Notes: generated by a model not told the origin, from the sequence alone. Shown: positions 24,633-33,054, counted from the stretch's first letter. The stretch: 64,000 nt of DNA from Cellulomonas dongxiuzhuiae (GCF_018623035.1 NZ_CP076023.1:248001-312000); one strand, 5' to 3'. Numbers and translations are program-made.

Positions 24633-25105
24633 CGCCGCCGCACGGCACCGACGCACCGCCCGCACCACCGGCCGACGCGCTGCCGCTGCCCGCCGCGGCG
24701 CTGCTCGTGGCCGCGGGGGGCACCCTCGGCGTGCTCGTCCGCGCGCTGCTGACGCAGCCCGTCGCCCCGGGCGGGTGGCCGTGGCGCACCTTCGCGATCA
24801 ACGTCCTGGGCTCGTTCGTGCTCGGTGCGCTGCTGGCGCTCCTGCAGCGGGGTCCCGACGTCGGCCGGCGCCGGGCGGTGCGCCTGGGCGTCGGCACGGG
24901 CGTCCTCGGGGGCTTCACGACCTACAGCACGTTCGCGCTCGAGGTCGAGCAGCTGCTCGAGGCCGGGCACGTCGTGACCGGCGTCGCCTACGCGCTGGGC
25001 AGCGTCGTCCTCGGCGTGGCGGCGGCGGGGGTGGGGATCGTGGCAGCGGGCCGCGTCCGGTCGGGACGTCGCGGGCTGGGCGGCGACGCGGGTGAGGAGC
25101 CGTGA
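24620..25105 (+). CDS. crcB: Fluoride channel subunit CrcB (first copy)
   Basis: A 161-residue protein with four membrane helices and the Fluc/CrcB signatures GGTLGVLVRALL, WRTFAINVLGSFVLG (pore asparagine) and GGFTTYSTFALE (phenylalanine box and central sodium site). These channels expel fluoride passively. GTG 24620 overlaps the upstream stop by 13 nt. An N-terminal 30-residue proline- and alanine-rich extension is unusual. The next gene is a second subunit, as in heterodimeric Fluc pairs of Gram-positive bacteria. Confidence 0.9.
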   Translation: MAALTPPHGTDAPPAPPADALPLPAAALLVAAGGTLGVLVRALLTQPVAPGGWPWRTFAINVLGSFVLGALLALLQRGPDVGRRRAVRLGVGTGVLGGFTTYSTFALEVEQLLEAGHVVTGVAYALGSVVLGVAAAGVGIVAAGRVRSGRRGLGGDAGEEP

Positions 25106-25503
25106 TCGTCGCGGTCGCGCTCGCGGGCGGCCTCGGCGCGGCCTCGCGCCTCGTCGTCGACACCTGGGTGTCGGGCCGCACGCGCGCGGCCCGGCGCGAG
25201 CGGCCGGGGGCGGTCCGCGCCCGCCCGCAGGTCCCGTTGGGCACGCTGGTCGTCAACGTCACCGCGTGCCTGCTGCTGGGTGCCCTCACCGGCTGGTTGC
25301 TGGCCCACCCGGGCCACGACGACGTGCGCGGGGTGCTCGGCGTGGGCTTCCTCGGCGGCTACTCGACGTTCAGCACCGCGAGCATCGAGGCCGTCCGGCT
25401 GCTGCTCGCGGGCCGCGGCGCGGCCGGGGTGCTGCACGCGCTCGGCATGCTCGCGGCCTGCGTGACGGCCACGACGGTCGGTCTCGCGCTCACGTCACCC
25501 TGA
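25102..25503 (+). CDS. crcB: Fluoride channel subunit CrcB (second copy)
   Basis: A 133-residue protein with four helices and the signatures GGLGAASRLVVDTWV, PLGTLVVNVTACLLLG and LGGYSTFSTAS. It starts at GTG 25102 inside the stop of the first crcB (4-nt overlap). The two copies differ at many positions, which fits a heterodimer with opposite subunit orientation. No fluoride riboswitch could be recognised upstream of the operon. Confidence 0.9.
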   Translation: MIVAVALAGGLGAASRLVVDTWVSGRTRAARRERPGAVRARPQVPLGTLVVNVTACLLLGALTGWLLAHPGHDDVRGVLGVGFLGGYSTFSTASIEAVRLLLAGRGAAGVLHALGMLAACVTATTVGLALTSP

Positions 25504-25596
25504 CCCGCCCGCGTGCGGGGCCCTGGTCGGGCGCGGGGGACACGAGCCCCGTCGCCGGACCGGGCACCGCGCACGCGGGCGGGTGCAGAGCCCGAA

Positions 25597-25635
25597 GGCG
25601 GGCCGCGCCGTGTCACCAGGACGGCGCGACCCGCC
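25597..25635. terminator. Hairpin terminator after crcB
   Basis: GGCGGGCCGCGCCGT (25597-25611) pairs with ACGGCGCGACCCGCC (25621-25635) over 15 positions with one mismatch and a 9-nt loop. It lies between two convergent genes. Confidence 0.65.
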
Positions 25636-25699
25636 GACCCCCTGACACCGGGGGAACCCGTCCCGGCAGGCGCGGACCTGGCCGGGTCGGGAGGCGGTG

Positions 25700-25733
25700 G
25701 GTGCGGTCCGACGCGGGTGCGTCGGACCGCACC
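25700..25733. terminator. Perfect 15-bp hairpin after the CBM2 esterase gene
   Basis: Arms 25700-25714 and 25719-25733 pair perfectly around a GGGT loop, 6 nt beyond the stop of the leftward esterase gene. It probably ends that transcript and may also stop read-through from crcB. Confidence 0.7.
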
Positions 25734-25738
25734 GGCGA

Positions 25739-27061
25739 TCAGCTCGCGGTGCAGGTGAGCACGGGCGTCGACGGCGAGCCGCCGCCGAGGAACCCGAACG
25801 TCGCCGACCCGTTGGCGGGCAGCGAGCCGTTCCACGAGACGTTGCGGACGGTGACCTGGTCGCCCTGCACGGTCAGCGAGCCGTTCCAGAGCTGGTCGAT
25901 CCGCTCGCCGGACGTGCGCCACGTGACGGTCCACCCGGAGACCGCCGCACCGGCGCGCACGGTGACCTCACCCTGGAACCCGCCGGGCCAGGAGTTGCCG
26001 GTGGTGTACGTCGCGGTGCAGCCGCCCGTCGGGGGCGGGGTGGTCGTGGTCGGCGTCGGCGTCGGCGTCCGGGTGGGCGTGACGGTCGGCGTCGGCGTCG
26101 GCGTGACGGTGGGCGTCGGCGTGACCGTCGGCGTCGGGGTGGGCGTCGGCGTGGTCGTCGTCGACGTCAGCGACGTGAAGAACTGCCAGATCTCGCCGGG
26201 CACGTGCGACTGCTGCTTGCCGCGGTCGACGGCGGCCCACTGGTGGTCGCTGTCGTTGGCGATCCACACGACGGGGAACCCGTCACGGCACTGGTAGGTC
26301 GTCTTGGTGTGCGGCTGGCCGCTGTTGCCGGCCGGCTCGGGCGCGTTCTGCGCCTGGCAGCCGTTGTTGCGCAGCGCGCGGTCCCGCAGGGCGCGACCCT
26401 GGGAGATGTTCAGGACGCTGTCGACGACGCCGTGCGAGCCGAGGTACGCGATGGGCTGGGTGCCGCCCTCGCAGCCGGACAGCTGCGCGCCGTTGAGCAC
26501 GGCGACGGCGCGGAAGACGTTCGCACGGGCGCAGGCCAGCGCGTTGCTCATGCCGCCGCCGTAGCTGAACCCGGTGGAGAACCGCTGCGTCGTGTCGACG
26601 CACAGGGCGGCCTCGACGGTCCGCAGGATGTCGTCGATGAAGGTGACGTCGCGGCCGTTGTTGTTGGGCCACGCGTTGTCGATGCCCTGGGGCGCGATGA
26701 AGATCGTGCTGTTGTTCGACAGCGGCTTGAGGCCGTAGAAGTTCTCGTTCACGACGTCCTGGGCCGTGCCGTGCCACCAGTGGATGCCGAGCACGAGGCG
26801 GTAGGCCCGGTTGGGGTCGTAGTTGGCGGGCACGTCGAGCCGGAACTGACGCTGCTGGCCGCTGCTGGTGATCGTGTGGTTGCCGGTGGCCAGGCGCGGC
26901 GCGCTGCCGCAGCCGGCGGTGACGGCGGTGGGCGCGACACCACCGGCCAGCGCCGCGACAGGCGATGCCGAGGCGGGTGGCACGAGGGCGCCGACGACGA
27001 GCGCTGCGGCGGATGCCGCGAGAACCGCTCGCAGGCGGGTGGGGGCGTTTCTGGGTCGCAC
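25739..27061 (-). CDS. Secreted CE1/PHB-depolymerase-type esterase with CBM2
   Basis: A 440-residue secreted protein. A signal peptide (about 1-33) is followed by an alpha/beta-hydrolase (about 55-290) with the nucleophile elbow GFSYGGGMS and a late DSDHQW histidine segment. Next come a Pro-Thr/Val linker (about 292-345) and a C-terminal cellulose-binding CBM2 (CTATYTTGNSWPGGFQGEV to the final cysteine). Relatives are feruloyl or acetylxylan esterases and PHB depolymerases; with CBM2 and two xylanases beside it, hemicellulose de-esterification is most likely. GTG 27061 has AGGGAGG upstream. Confidence 0.85.
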   Translation of the reverse strand: MRPRNAPTRLRAVLAASAAALVVGALVPPASASPVAALAGGVAPTAVTAGCGSAPRLATGNHTITSSGQQRQFRLDVPANYDPNRAYRLVLGIHWWHGTAQDVVNENFYGLKPLSNNSTIFIAPQGIDNAWPNNNGRDVTFIDDILRTVEAALCVDTTQRFSTGFSYGGGMSNALACARANVFRAVAVLNGAQLSGCEGGTQPIAYLGSHGVVDSVLNISQGRALRDRALRNNGCQAQNAPEPAGNSGQPHTKTTYQCRDGFPVVWIANDSDHQWAAVDRGKQQSHVPGEIWQFFTSLTSTTTTPTPTPTPTVTPTPTVTPTPTPTVTPTRTPTPTPTTTTPPPTGGCTATYTTGNSWPGGFQGEVTVRAGAAVSGWTVTWRTSGERIDQLWNGSLTVQGDQVTVRNVSWNGSLPANGSATFGFLGGGSPSTPVLTCTAS

Positions 27062-27250
27062 GGTGGGTTCCTCCCTGGCGGTGCGCCGGCCGCGATGCCG
27101 GACGCAGGTCGACCGTGGGGTGGCGAACGTTCACGGTCCGGCGAATGTAGCGATACACCACCTGCCGGGCGTAGGCGCCGAAACGGTTCGTAGGCCAACG
27201 GATCCGACGGGTGGGTCCCGGCCCGACGGCGGCGCGCCGCGCCGCGGTGC

Positions 27251-27424
27251 TCAGGGGTGCTGCCACACCAGCGCGTACCGCCACAGGGGAAGCCGCCGCC
27301 AGCGCGCGCCCGGCAGCACCCCGTGCATGATCTCCCGCACCTCCGCGTACGTGTGCGGGCACGGTCGCACCGTCGGCGGGGTCGGGACGGCGACCGCGAC
27401 CGCCAGAGCGAGCGGGATGGTCAC
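27251..27424 (-). CDS. Unrecognised 57-residue protein coupled to the PaiB-like gene
   Basis: Its product begins with a hydrophobic stretch (TIPLALAVAVAV) and ends with a basic, tryptophan-rich segment (LPGARWRRLPLWRYALVW). GTG 27424 overlaps the stop of the PaiB-like gene by 4 nt (GTGA), which suggests it is translated by coupling. It is short and without known family, so coding status is probable rather than certain. Downstream, 189 nt to the esterase gene hold that gene's promoter and nothing else recognised. Confidence 0.45.
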   Translation of the reverse strand: MTIPLALAVAVAVPTPPTVRPCPHTYAEVREIMHGVLPGARWRRLPLWRYALVWQHP

Positions 27425-28068
27425 GAGGGACAGGCGCGTGGGGCGCGGGTGCCGTGGGTGCGCATCGCGTGCGCGACCGCGGACGCCTGGGCGTCGTCCT
27501 GCGCGTCCAGCCCCGTGACGACTCCCGCGTGGTCCGCCGCCGAGCGGTTCTGGCTGAGCTTCGCCTTCGCCTCGACGCGCTCGACCAGGACCTCGATGCC
27601 GACGACGGCCCGCAGCTGCTTCTCGACGAAGGCCGCCGGGGCGTCGGTGACCTGCCAGCGGTCGGCGCGGCCGGACTCGTGGTGGTCGGTGAGCAGCGTG
27701 ACCGCCTCGTGCAGCCACGACGCGTCGGTGCGCACGCGGGCCCGGCCCGTCAGGTGCACGGCCGAGTAGTTCCAGGTCGGGACCGTGCGCCCGTGCTCGG
27801 CCTTGCTGGGGTACCAGGTGGGGGAGACGTACGCCTGCGGGCCGGTGACGACGGCCAGGGCCGGTGCGTCGTCGCCGATGGTCCGCCACTGCGGGTTGGC
27901 GCGCGCCATGTGCAGGACGAGCCGGTCCCCGTCCCACACGACGGGCAGCAGCGTCGACGTCGGGTAGCCGTCGGTGCCGACGGTCACGAGCTCGGCCGTG
28001 CCGACCGACGCGACGAGCGCGCGGATCTCGTCGGCGTCGGCGAGGGCGTTGAACACCGGGATGTACAC
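27421..28068 (-). CDS. FMN-binding PaiB-like protein
   Basis: A 215-residue protein of the PaiB family with a split-barrel flavin fold: YIPVFNALADADEIRALV at the start, ELVTVGTDGYPTSTLLPVVW, LHMARANPQWRTI, and SPTWYPSKAEHGRTVPTWNY, the strongest family signature. PaiB was named as a negative regulator in Bacillus; most relatives are thought to be flavin- or haem-binding. GTG 28068 is fixed by a TACGCT -10 ending 7 nt upstream. It is followed by a coupled 57-codon gene. Confidence 0.85.
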   Translation of the reverse strand: MYIPVFNALADADEIRALVASVGTAELVTVGTDGYPTSTLLPVVWDGDRLVLHMARANPQWRTIGDDAPALAVVTGPQAYVSPTWYPSKAEHGRTVPTWNYSAVHLTGRARVRTDASWLHEAVTLLTDHHESGRADRWQVTDAPAAFVEKQLRAVVGIEVLVERVEAKAKLSQNRSAADHAGVVTGLDAQDDAQASAVAHAMRTHGTRAPRACPS

Positions 28069-28075
28069 CCGTCGG

Positions 28076-28081
28076 AGCGTA
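28076..28081 (-). promoter_or_regulatory. -10 element of a leaderless promoter (TACGCT) for the PaiB-like gene
   Basis: On the minus strand TACGCT ends 7 nt before GTG 28068, which is the first codon of the conserved PaiB N-terminus. Confidence 0.5.
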
Positions 28082-28119
28082 GCGATGCACGCGGTCCGCG
28101 TCGCGTGCACGGTGAACGG

Positions 28120-28164
28120 CTCGGGGCCGCCCGCCGGAGGAGTGCTCCGGCGGACGGCCCCGAG
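28120..28164. terminator. Long hairpin terminator after the multidomain xylanase gene
   Basis: Two stacked stems pair: CTCGGGGCCG with CGGCCCCGAG, and CCGCCGGAG with CTCCGGCGG. They are separated by one mismatch and closed by a 5-nt loop. It lies 25 nt past the stop of the leftward xylanase gene. Confidence 0.7.
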
Positions 28165-28188
28165 GGTCGTGCTGGGGTGGTGCGTGCG

Positions 28189-30216
28189 TCAGCGTGCGGC
28201 GCAGGTGGCGGACGGTGTGGCGCTGTTGCCGCCGGAGTAGTACGTCACGCCGAAGCTCTGGTTGCCGGCCGACGTGAAGGTGTTGCCCGAACGGGTGGCG
28301 TTCCAGGAGTTCTGGATCGACTGGCCCGAGCCGGGGCTGACCGTCACGGTCCAGCTGGTGGCGCCGGAGACGGTGTAGGTGACGTTGAACCGGTCGCTCC
28401 ACGACTCGGCCTTGGTGGCGGTGACGGTGCACGAGCCGGTGCTGCCGCCCGTGTTCCCGCCGGTGTTGCCGCCCGTGTTGCCGCCCGTGTTCCCGCCGGT
28501 GCTGCCACCGGCCGGCGCGACCGCGCGGCCGGTCGACGCGGAGATGTGACCGGTGCACAGGTTGCGCGACTGCAGGTCCTGCAGGATGCCGGGCAGCGCC
28601 TGCACGGTGGCCGCGGGCCAGTCGTGCATGAGGATGATCTGGCCGTTGGTCAGACGCGAGGCCGCCGAGCGGATCGACTGCGACGACGCGTTGTTCCAGT
28701 CGTTGGAGTCGACGTCCCACGTGACGACCCGCAGGCCGAGGCCGGAGGCGACCGAGTTGACGGTGCCGTTGACCTCACCGTACGGCGGACGGAAGATCTG
28801 CGCCGTCACGCCGGCGGTGCTCTGGATGACCTGCTGCGTCCGCGAGAGCTGCGACTGGACGTCGCTCTGGCTCATGTTCACCAGGTGCGGGTGGTCCCAG
28901 CTGTGGTTGCCGATCTGCAGGCCGGCGTTCTTGTAGGCCTGCATGAGCGACGCGTTGTTCTGCGCGTTCTGGCCGGTGGGGAAGACCGTGGCGGTGGCGT
29001 TCGCGGCCCGCAGGGCGCTGATGATCTGGTTCGTCGTCCCCGAGTTCGGGCCGTCGTCGAACGTCAGGGAGACGTACCCGGCCGAGCAGTTCTGCGTGCT
29101 GCCGCCGGTGTTCCCACCGGTGTTGCCGCCCGTGTTGCCGCCCGTGTTCCCACCGGTGTTGCCACCGGTGTTCCCCCCGGTGCTGCCGCCGGCCGCGGCG
29201 CAGGTGGCGGACGGCGTGGCGCTGTTGCCGCCGGAGTAGTACGTCACGCCGAAGCTCTGGTTGCCGGCCGACGTGAAGGTGTTGCCCGAGCGCGTCGCGT
29301 TCCAGGAGCTCTGGATCGACTGGCCCGAGCCGGGGCTGACCGTCACGGTCCAGCTGGTGGCGCCGGAGACCGTGTAGGTGACGTTGAACCGGTCGCTCCA
29401 CGACTCGGCCTTCGTCGCGGTGACGGTGCAGCCGCTGGACGTGCCGCCGCCGGTGTTCCCGCCCGTGTTACCGCCGGTGTTGCCGCCGGTGTTCCCGCCG
29501 GTGTTCCCGCCGGAGGAGCCCTCGGAGACCGTGATGTCCGAGGAGCCGGAGGACTGGTAGCCCTCGGTCGCCATGATCTGGTAGTTCTGCCGGCCGAGCT
29601 GCATGCCCTTGGACGCCCACGCGTCGAAGTGCGTCTGAGCGGTGATGGTGCCGCCCACGCGCTTCTGCTGGCGGACCGACCAGAACTGCTTGAACGTCGA
29701 GCTGTCACCCTCGATCGACGGCGCGTTGACGCGCGTCGTCTCGTAGATGTCGTACGTGCCGCCGTCGGCGTTGACGGTGCCCTTGAACGTGCCGGTCGGG
29801 CGGTAGGTGCCCCACGAGTCGACGATGTAGTACTCGATGAGCGGGCCGTTGGTCCACCCGTACAGCGTCAGGTAGGCGTTGCCCGAGGGGTTGAACGAGC
29901 CGGAGTAGGAAACGGCGCGGCCGGTGCCGGTCTGCCAGCCCTTGCCGATGACGAAGTTGCCGGTGTTCTGCCACCGCGTCGTGTACCTGCCGCCGCCGTT
30001 CATCTCGGACGAGACCGTGCCGGGGCTGTCGGTCCAGAACGAGTACCACAGGCCGTCCGTGCCGGTCCCGTTGGTGGTGATCGTGGCCGCGGTCGCGGGC
30101 GCGGCCACGGCGACGCCGCCGAGGGCCAGCGTCGCGGCCGCAACCGTGCCCAGGAGGGCGCGCACGGTGCGCTGCCCTCTCCGGGCAGGTCGGGCCGTGT
30201 CGAAAGTATCGAGCAT
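28189..30216 (-). CDS. xyn11A: Secreted multidomain xylanase: GH11-CBM2b-NodB(CE4)-CBM2b
   Basis: A 675-residue enzyme. Signal peptide about 1-43. GH11 endo-xylanase about 45-232, with nucleophile Glu128 in [14 protein letters not shown] and acid/base Glu218 in [13 protein letters not shown]2b about 263-341. NodB-type deacetylase about 380-560, with motifs [24 protein letters not shown] and LMHDW. A second CBM2b about 596-674. Glycine/asparagine/threonine repeat linkers (GGNT units) join the modules. This order is that of the C. fimi xylanase XylD/Xyn11A, which cleaves xylan and removes acetyl groups. ATG 30216 has AAAGGAG 8 nt upstream; the longer GTG 30240 has none. Confidence 0.93.
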   Translation of the reverse strand: MLDTFDTARPARRGQRTVRALLGTVAAATLALGGVAVAAPATAATITTNGTGTDGLWYSFWTDSPGTVSSEMNGGGRYTTRWQNTGNFVIGKGWQTGTGRAVSYSGSFNPSGNAYLTLYGWTNGPLIEYYIVDSWGTYRPTGTFKGTVNADGGTYDIYETTRVNAPSIEGDSSTFKQFWSVRQQKRVGGTITAQTHFDAWASKGMQLGRQNYQIMATEGYQSSGSSDITVSEGSSGGNTGGNTGGNTGGNTGGNTGGGTSSGCTVTATKAESWSDRFNVTYTVSGATSWTVTVSPGSGQSIQSSWNATRSGNTFTSAGNQSFGVTYYSGGNSATPSATCAAAGGSTGGNTGGNTGGNTGGNTGGNTGGNTGGSTQNCSAGYVSLTFDDGPNSGTTNQIISALRAANATATVFPTGQNAQNNASLMQAYKNAGLQIGNHSWDHPHLVNMSQSDVQSQLSRTQQVIQSTAGVTAQIFRPPYGEVNGTVNSVASGLGLRVVTWDVDSNDWNNASSQSIRSAASRLTNGQIILMHDWPAATVQALPGILQDLQSRNLCTGHISASTGRAVAPAGGSTGGNTGGNTGGNTGGNTGGSTGSCTVTATKAESWSDRFNVTYTVSGATSWTVTVSPGSGQSIQNSWNATRSGNTFTSAGNQSFGVTYYSGGNSATPSATCAAR
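28196..28432 (-). repeat. Direct repeat, copy encoding the C-terminal CBM2b
   Basis: About 237 nt nearly identical (a handful of mostly third-position differences) to 29195-29431, in the same orientation. The offset is exactly 999 nt, i.e. 333 codons in frame. Confidence 0.85.
29195..29431 (-). repeat. Direct repeat, copy encoding the internal CBM2b
   Basis: Partner of 28196-28432. The identity is at DNA level, so it indicates recent duplication or ongoing gene conversion between the two binding modules of the same gene. Confidence 0.85.
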
Positions 30217-30507
30217 CAAAGGGCTCCTTTGTGCGGGCACATCTGTGGGGCTGGGGTGGGGGCCGGCGGGTCAGGTGGCGCTCACCGGCTCGTGAGCAGG
30301 TGCGTCGGGCGCGGGTGGCGCCTCGAATCACCGGGCTCGGCCAGTGTGGCCGAGGTGAATGCGCAGGTGACCACGCTGCAGGGAGTGCAAACCGTTTAAG
30401 GACCGACGATGCACCCCGGAGTGGCACCGAGCCCGTGCGCGAGCTCGTGCGGCGGGGACGTTCCGAAAGCGATCGGGGCCGTCAGCGTCCGAAGGTGGGG
30501 TGACGCA
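30217..30507. promoter_or_regulatory. Upstream region of the multidomain xylanase, with two palindromes
   Basis: No gene is seen in these 291 nt. CTCGGCCA-gtg-TGGCCGAG (30336-30354) is a perfect 8-bp inverted repeat. AAACCGTTT (30390-30398) is an A/T-rich LacI-operator-like core in very G+C-rich DNA. Either could mediate xylan-responsive control. A clear -35/-10 pair on the minus strand was not found. Confidence 0.4.
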
Positions 30508-30546
30508 CCGAGGTGCCGCGGTCAGACCTCGACCGCGGCACCTCGG
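30508..30546. terminator. Perfect 16-bp hairpin after the second xylanase gene
   Basis: CCGAGGTGCCGCGGTC (30508-30523) and its exact inverse (30531-30546) flank a 7-nt loop, 11 nt beyond the stop of the leftward xylanase gene at 30557. Confidence 0.75.
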
Positions 30547-30556
30547 CCTCGCGCTG

Positions 30557-31606
30557 TCAGGAGCAGATGCCCCAGGGGATGTAGCTGATGTTCTGCGAGC
30601 CCTTGTAGTACGTCACGCCGAAGCTGTTGGAACCGTTCGAACGGAACGTGTTCCCGCTGCGGGTGGCACCCCACGAGTTCTGGATCGACTGGCCCGTGTT
30701 GGGGTAGACCGTCACGGACCAGCTCGAGCGGCCGGACACGGTGTAGTTGACGTTGAAGCGGTCGCCGAAGTCCTGGCTGCGGGTCCAGCTCACGGTGCAG
30801 CCGTTGTTCGTGTTGCTGCCGCTGTCGTTGCCGCCGGTGCTGCCGCCGCCGGTGTTACCGCCGCCGGTGTTACCGCCGCCGGTGTTGCCACCGCCGGTGG
30901 ACGGGGAGCCCGTACCGACCGTGATGTTGGAGTTGCCGGAGGACTGGTAGCCCTCGGTCGCCATGATCTGGTAGTTCTGCGCACCGAGCTGCATGCCCTT
31001 CGACGCCCAGGCGTTGAAGTGGTTCTGGGCGGTGATGGTGCCGCCGACGCGCTTGGACTGCCGCACCGACCAGTACTGGTTGAACGTCGTGTTGCCCTGG
31101 ATCGACGGCGCGTTGTAGCGGGTCGTCTGGTAGATGTCGTAGGTGCCGCCGTCGGTGGTGACGGTGCCCTTGTGGGTGCCGGTCGGGCGGTAGGTGCCCC
31201 ACGAGTCGACGATGTAGTACTCGACCAGCGGACCCGTGGTCCACCCGTACAGGGTCAGGTAGGCGTTGCCCGAGGGGTTGAACGAGCCGGAGTAGGAAAC
31301 GGCGCGGCCGGTGCCGGTCTGCCAGCCCTTGCCGATGACGAAGTTGCCGGTGTTGGACCACTGCGTCGTGTAGTTGCCGCCGTCGTTCATGCCGGCCGAG
31401 ACGGTGCCGGGGCTGTCGGTCCAGAACGAGAACCAGTAGCCGCCGCTGGTGCCGGTCTGGTTGGAGGTGATCGTGGCGGCCATCGCGGGCGCCGCCAGGG
31501 CGACTCCGCCCGTGATGAGCGCGCCGGCCGCGACCGCGCCGATGGCGGCACGGAGCGGGCTGCGACGACGAGCGGGCCGTCGTGTGATCTCGAAAGTGTC
31601 GGTCAT
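30557..31606 (-). CDS. Secreted GH11 endo-1,4-beta-xylanase with one CBM2-type module
   Basis: A 349-residue enzyme. Signal peptide about 1-43 (basic start, then [20 protein letters not shown]). GH11 about 45-230, with nucleophile Glu129 ([14 protein letters not shown]) and acid/base Glu218 ([10 protein letters not shown]). A GGGNT-repeat linker leads to a C-terminal CBM2b-like domain ([20 protein letters not shown] to the last cysteine). The catalytic domain is closely similar to the neighbouring xyn11A, but the binding module is clearly different. ATG 31606 has AAGGGAG upstream. Probably secreted to attack xylan together with the two neighbouring enzymes. Confidence 0.93.
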   Translation of the reverse strand: MTDTFEITRRPARRRSPLRAAIGAVAAGALITGGVALAAPAMAATITSNQTGTSGGYWFSFWTDSPGTVSAGMNDGGNYTTQWSNTGNFVIGKGWQTGTGRAVSYSGSFNPSGNAYLTLYGWTTGPLVEYYIVDSWGTYRPTGTHKGTVTTDGGTYDIYQTTRYNAPSIQGNTTFNQYWSVRQSKRVGGTITAQNHFNAWASKGMQLGAQNYQIMATEGYQSSGNSNITVGTGSPSTGGGNTGGGNTGGGNTGGGSTGGNDSGSNTNNGCTVSWTRSQDFGDRFNVNYTVSGRSSWSVTVYPNTGQSIQNSWGATRSGNTFRSNGSNSFGVTYYKGSQNISYIPWGICS

Positions 31607-31942
31607 TCGGGGGCACTCCCTTGTGCGTGCGTGCAGGGTGTGTGACGGAGTGGCCGTCCCGCGCTCCCACCTGCGGGTCGGCGGATGGTGCTGCCGGTGT
31701 CGCCGCGGTCGTCGGTGAGCGCTTGCGACATCGATATCGACGAGTCTGCAGCGTGGGAGCGTGGCCGCTGCCACTTCGATCGAGCGATTAATCGATTAAG
31801 TGCCCCATGGAGGGCAGAACGGGGGACACCGGACCACTCGCCCGGGTGTCCACGGGCCCGGCGCGCGGGGATCTCGCAACTATCGGATCCGATGCTCCGC
31901 CGTCCGTGGCTCCCGCGGACTGTCCGTGTCGCCCACGCGGAC
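31607..31942. promoter_or_regulatory. Regulatory region of the GH11 xylanase with several operator-like palindromes
   Basis: No gene is seen. Visible are a CelR/CebR-like half site GCGCTCCCA (31661-31669), an AGCGCT-centred site TGAGCGCTTGCG (31716-31727), the perfect palindrome TCGATATCGA (31731-31740), TGGGAGCG (31754-31761), and the overlapping palindromes CGATTAATCG and TTAATCGATTAA (31785-31799). LacI-family CelR/CebR proteins bind TGGGAGCGCTCCCA in related bacteria; here only half matches occur. The A/T-rich palindromes stand out sharply from the surrounding G+C. Confidence 0.5.
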
Positions 31943-31948
31943 TACCCT
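31943..31948 (+). promoter_or_regulatory. -10 element of a leaderless promoter (TACCCT) for the TusA-like gene
   Basis: TACCCT ends 7 nt before GTG 31956, where the conserved protein begins. No Shine-Dalgarno is present. Confidence 0.5.
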
Positions 31949-31955
31949 CCCGATC

Positions 31956-32249
31956 GTGACGGACGCGCGGGAGGTCGTGACCATCGACGGGGGTGACCTC
32001 GGCTGCGCCCGTCTGCTGCTGCTGCTGCGGGACCGTGTGGCCACCCTGCCGGCCGGCACCGTCGTGCACCTCGTCACGGCGGACCCGGTCGCCCCGATCG
32101 ACCTGCCCGTCTGGTGCCACATGACCGGGCACACGTACCTCGGGGTCGTCGGCGGGGTCGACCGGCCGACGTACGCCGTCGCGGTCGCGGCTCGCCCGGC
32201 GGCCACCGACGCGCGCAACCCCTGGCGCCGTGGGCCCGGGGCGAGCTGA
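31956..32249 (+). CDS. TusA-family sulfur-carrier-like protein
   Basis: A 97-residue protein with a TusA-type fold. VTIDGGDLGCARLLLLLRDR carries the expected cysteine after the first strand and GTVVHLVTADPVAPIDLPVW follows, then a second cysteine in VWCHMTGHTYLG. Classical TusA has CPxP; here it is CARL, a variant seen in actinobacterial paralogues, so sulfur transfer is plausible but unproven. GTG 31956 is set by the upstream TACCCT. It stands alone, 226 nt before carD. Confidence 0.7.
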   Translation: MTDAREVVTIDGGDLGCARLLLLLRDRVATLPAGTVVHLVTADPVAPIDLPVWCHMTGHTYLGVVGGVDRPTYAVAVAARPAATDARNPWRRGPGAS

Positions 32250-32475
32250 CACCGGCGACCGGTGCCGCGGACCGGCAGGACGAGCCGGTCACGCCCCCCC
32301 TCGTGAGGGCTAGGTGCCGCGTGGGAGAATGGGAACCGGCTCGCGCGGCTCGCTGTCCCCATCCCGGGTGGTGGACCTGTCCGCGCGTCGCCCCGCAGCG
32401 GCTCCGTCGCCGCGGGGAGACGGCCCGCGTCCCCCGCGCAGGCCGAGCGCCCCGCGTCAAGCAGAGGTGTGACCC

Positions 32476-32994
32476 ATGCAGCCCGCCATCGGCGAGATCG
32501 TCGTCCACCCCCACCACGGCCCCACCCGCGTCGTCGGCATGCTCGAGCGGGCGTTCCGCGGTGAGAAGCACCAGTACCTGCAGCTCGAGGTCGTCGGGAG
32601 CGGGATGGTCGTCTCCGTGCCGCTCGACAAGGCAGAGGAGATCGGCCTGCGGCCCCTCTACGACGCCGACGGCATCGCGGCGCTCTTCGCGGTCCTCGCC
32701 GCGCCCAGCGCCCAGATCCAGGAGGCGTGGACGCGCCGGTACAAGGAGAACCAGGAGCGGATGCGCAGCCAGGACCACCTGGTCCAGGCCGAGGTCGTGC
32801 GCGACCTCACGCGCCGCAGCATCGAGCGCGGCCTGTCGACGGGTGAGAAGGAGCAGCTGTGGCTCGCGACGCAGCCGCTGCTGACCGAGCTCGCGCTCGC
32901 GCTGGACGTCGAGCGCGAGCGCGCGCAGGAGATGATCGACGCCGCGATCCTCGACGACAAGGGCTCCACGCAGGAGCTGCACGCCCTGTCCTGA
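32476..32994 (+). CDS. carD: CarD-family RNA polymerase-binding transcription regulator
   Basis: A 172-residue protein. The N-terminal CarD/TRCF-RID Tudor-like domain begins [20 protein letters not shown] and binds the RNA polymerase beta subunit. The C-terminal helical domain ([21 protein letters not shown]) contacts DNA at the -10 upstream edge. CarD stabilises open complexes at many promoters and is essential in mycobacteria. ATG 32476 has AGAGGTG about 7 nt upstream. The 226 nt before it hold a CACCGG-cga-CCGGTG hairpin (32250s) and the carD promoter, not precisely located. Confidence 0.85.
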   Translation: MQPAIGEIVVHPHHGPTRVVGMLERAFRGEKHQYLQLEVVGSGMVVSVPLDKAEEIGLRPLYDADGIAALFAVLAAPSAQIQEAWTRRYKENQERMRSQDHLVQAEVVRDLTRRSIERGLSTGEKEQLWLATQPLLTELALALDVERERAQEMIDAAILDDKGSTQELHALS

Positions 32995-33015
32995 CCGGTC
33001 GCCCCACCCCGACCT

Positions 33016-33046
33016 CCGCCCTGCCCGGGCGGCCCGGGCAGGGCGG
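33016..33046. terminator. Perfect 14-bp hairpin between carD and arsM
   Basis: CCGCCCTGCCCGGG pairs with CCCGGGCAGGGCGG around a 3-nt loop, between two convergent stops; probably bidirectional. Confidence 0.75.
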
Positions 33047-33054
33047 TGGTGGTC

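Noticed and set aside
26040-26165. GTCGGCGTCGGC-type repeats suggesting a tandem DNA repeat
   Set aside because: They encode the Pro-Thr/Val linker of the esterase.
28430-28520. Regular 12-nt repeats resembling a CRISPR or VNTR array (also 29100-29190, 29446-29520, 30837-30898)
   Set aside because: They are in-frame GGNT linkers between enzyme modules, with no spacers and no cas genes.
27454-30399. A 981-codon open frame on the + strand across the xylanase
   Set aside because: It is antisense to the GH11/NodB enzyme and the PaiB-like gene, whose motifs are unmistakable.
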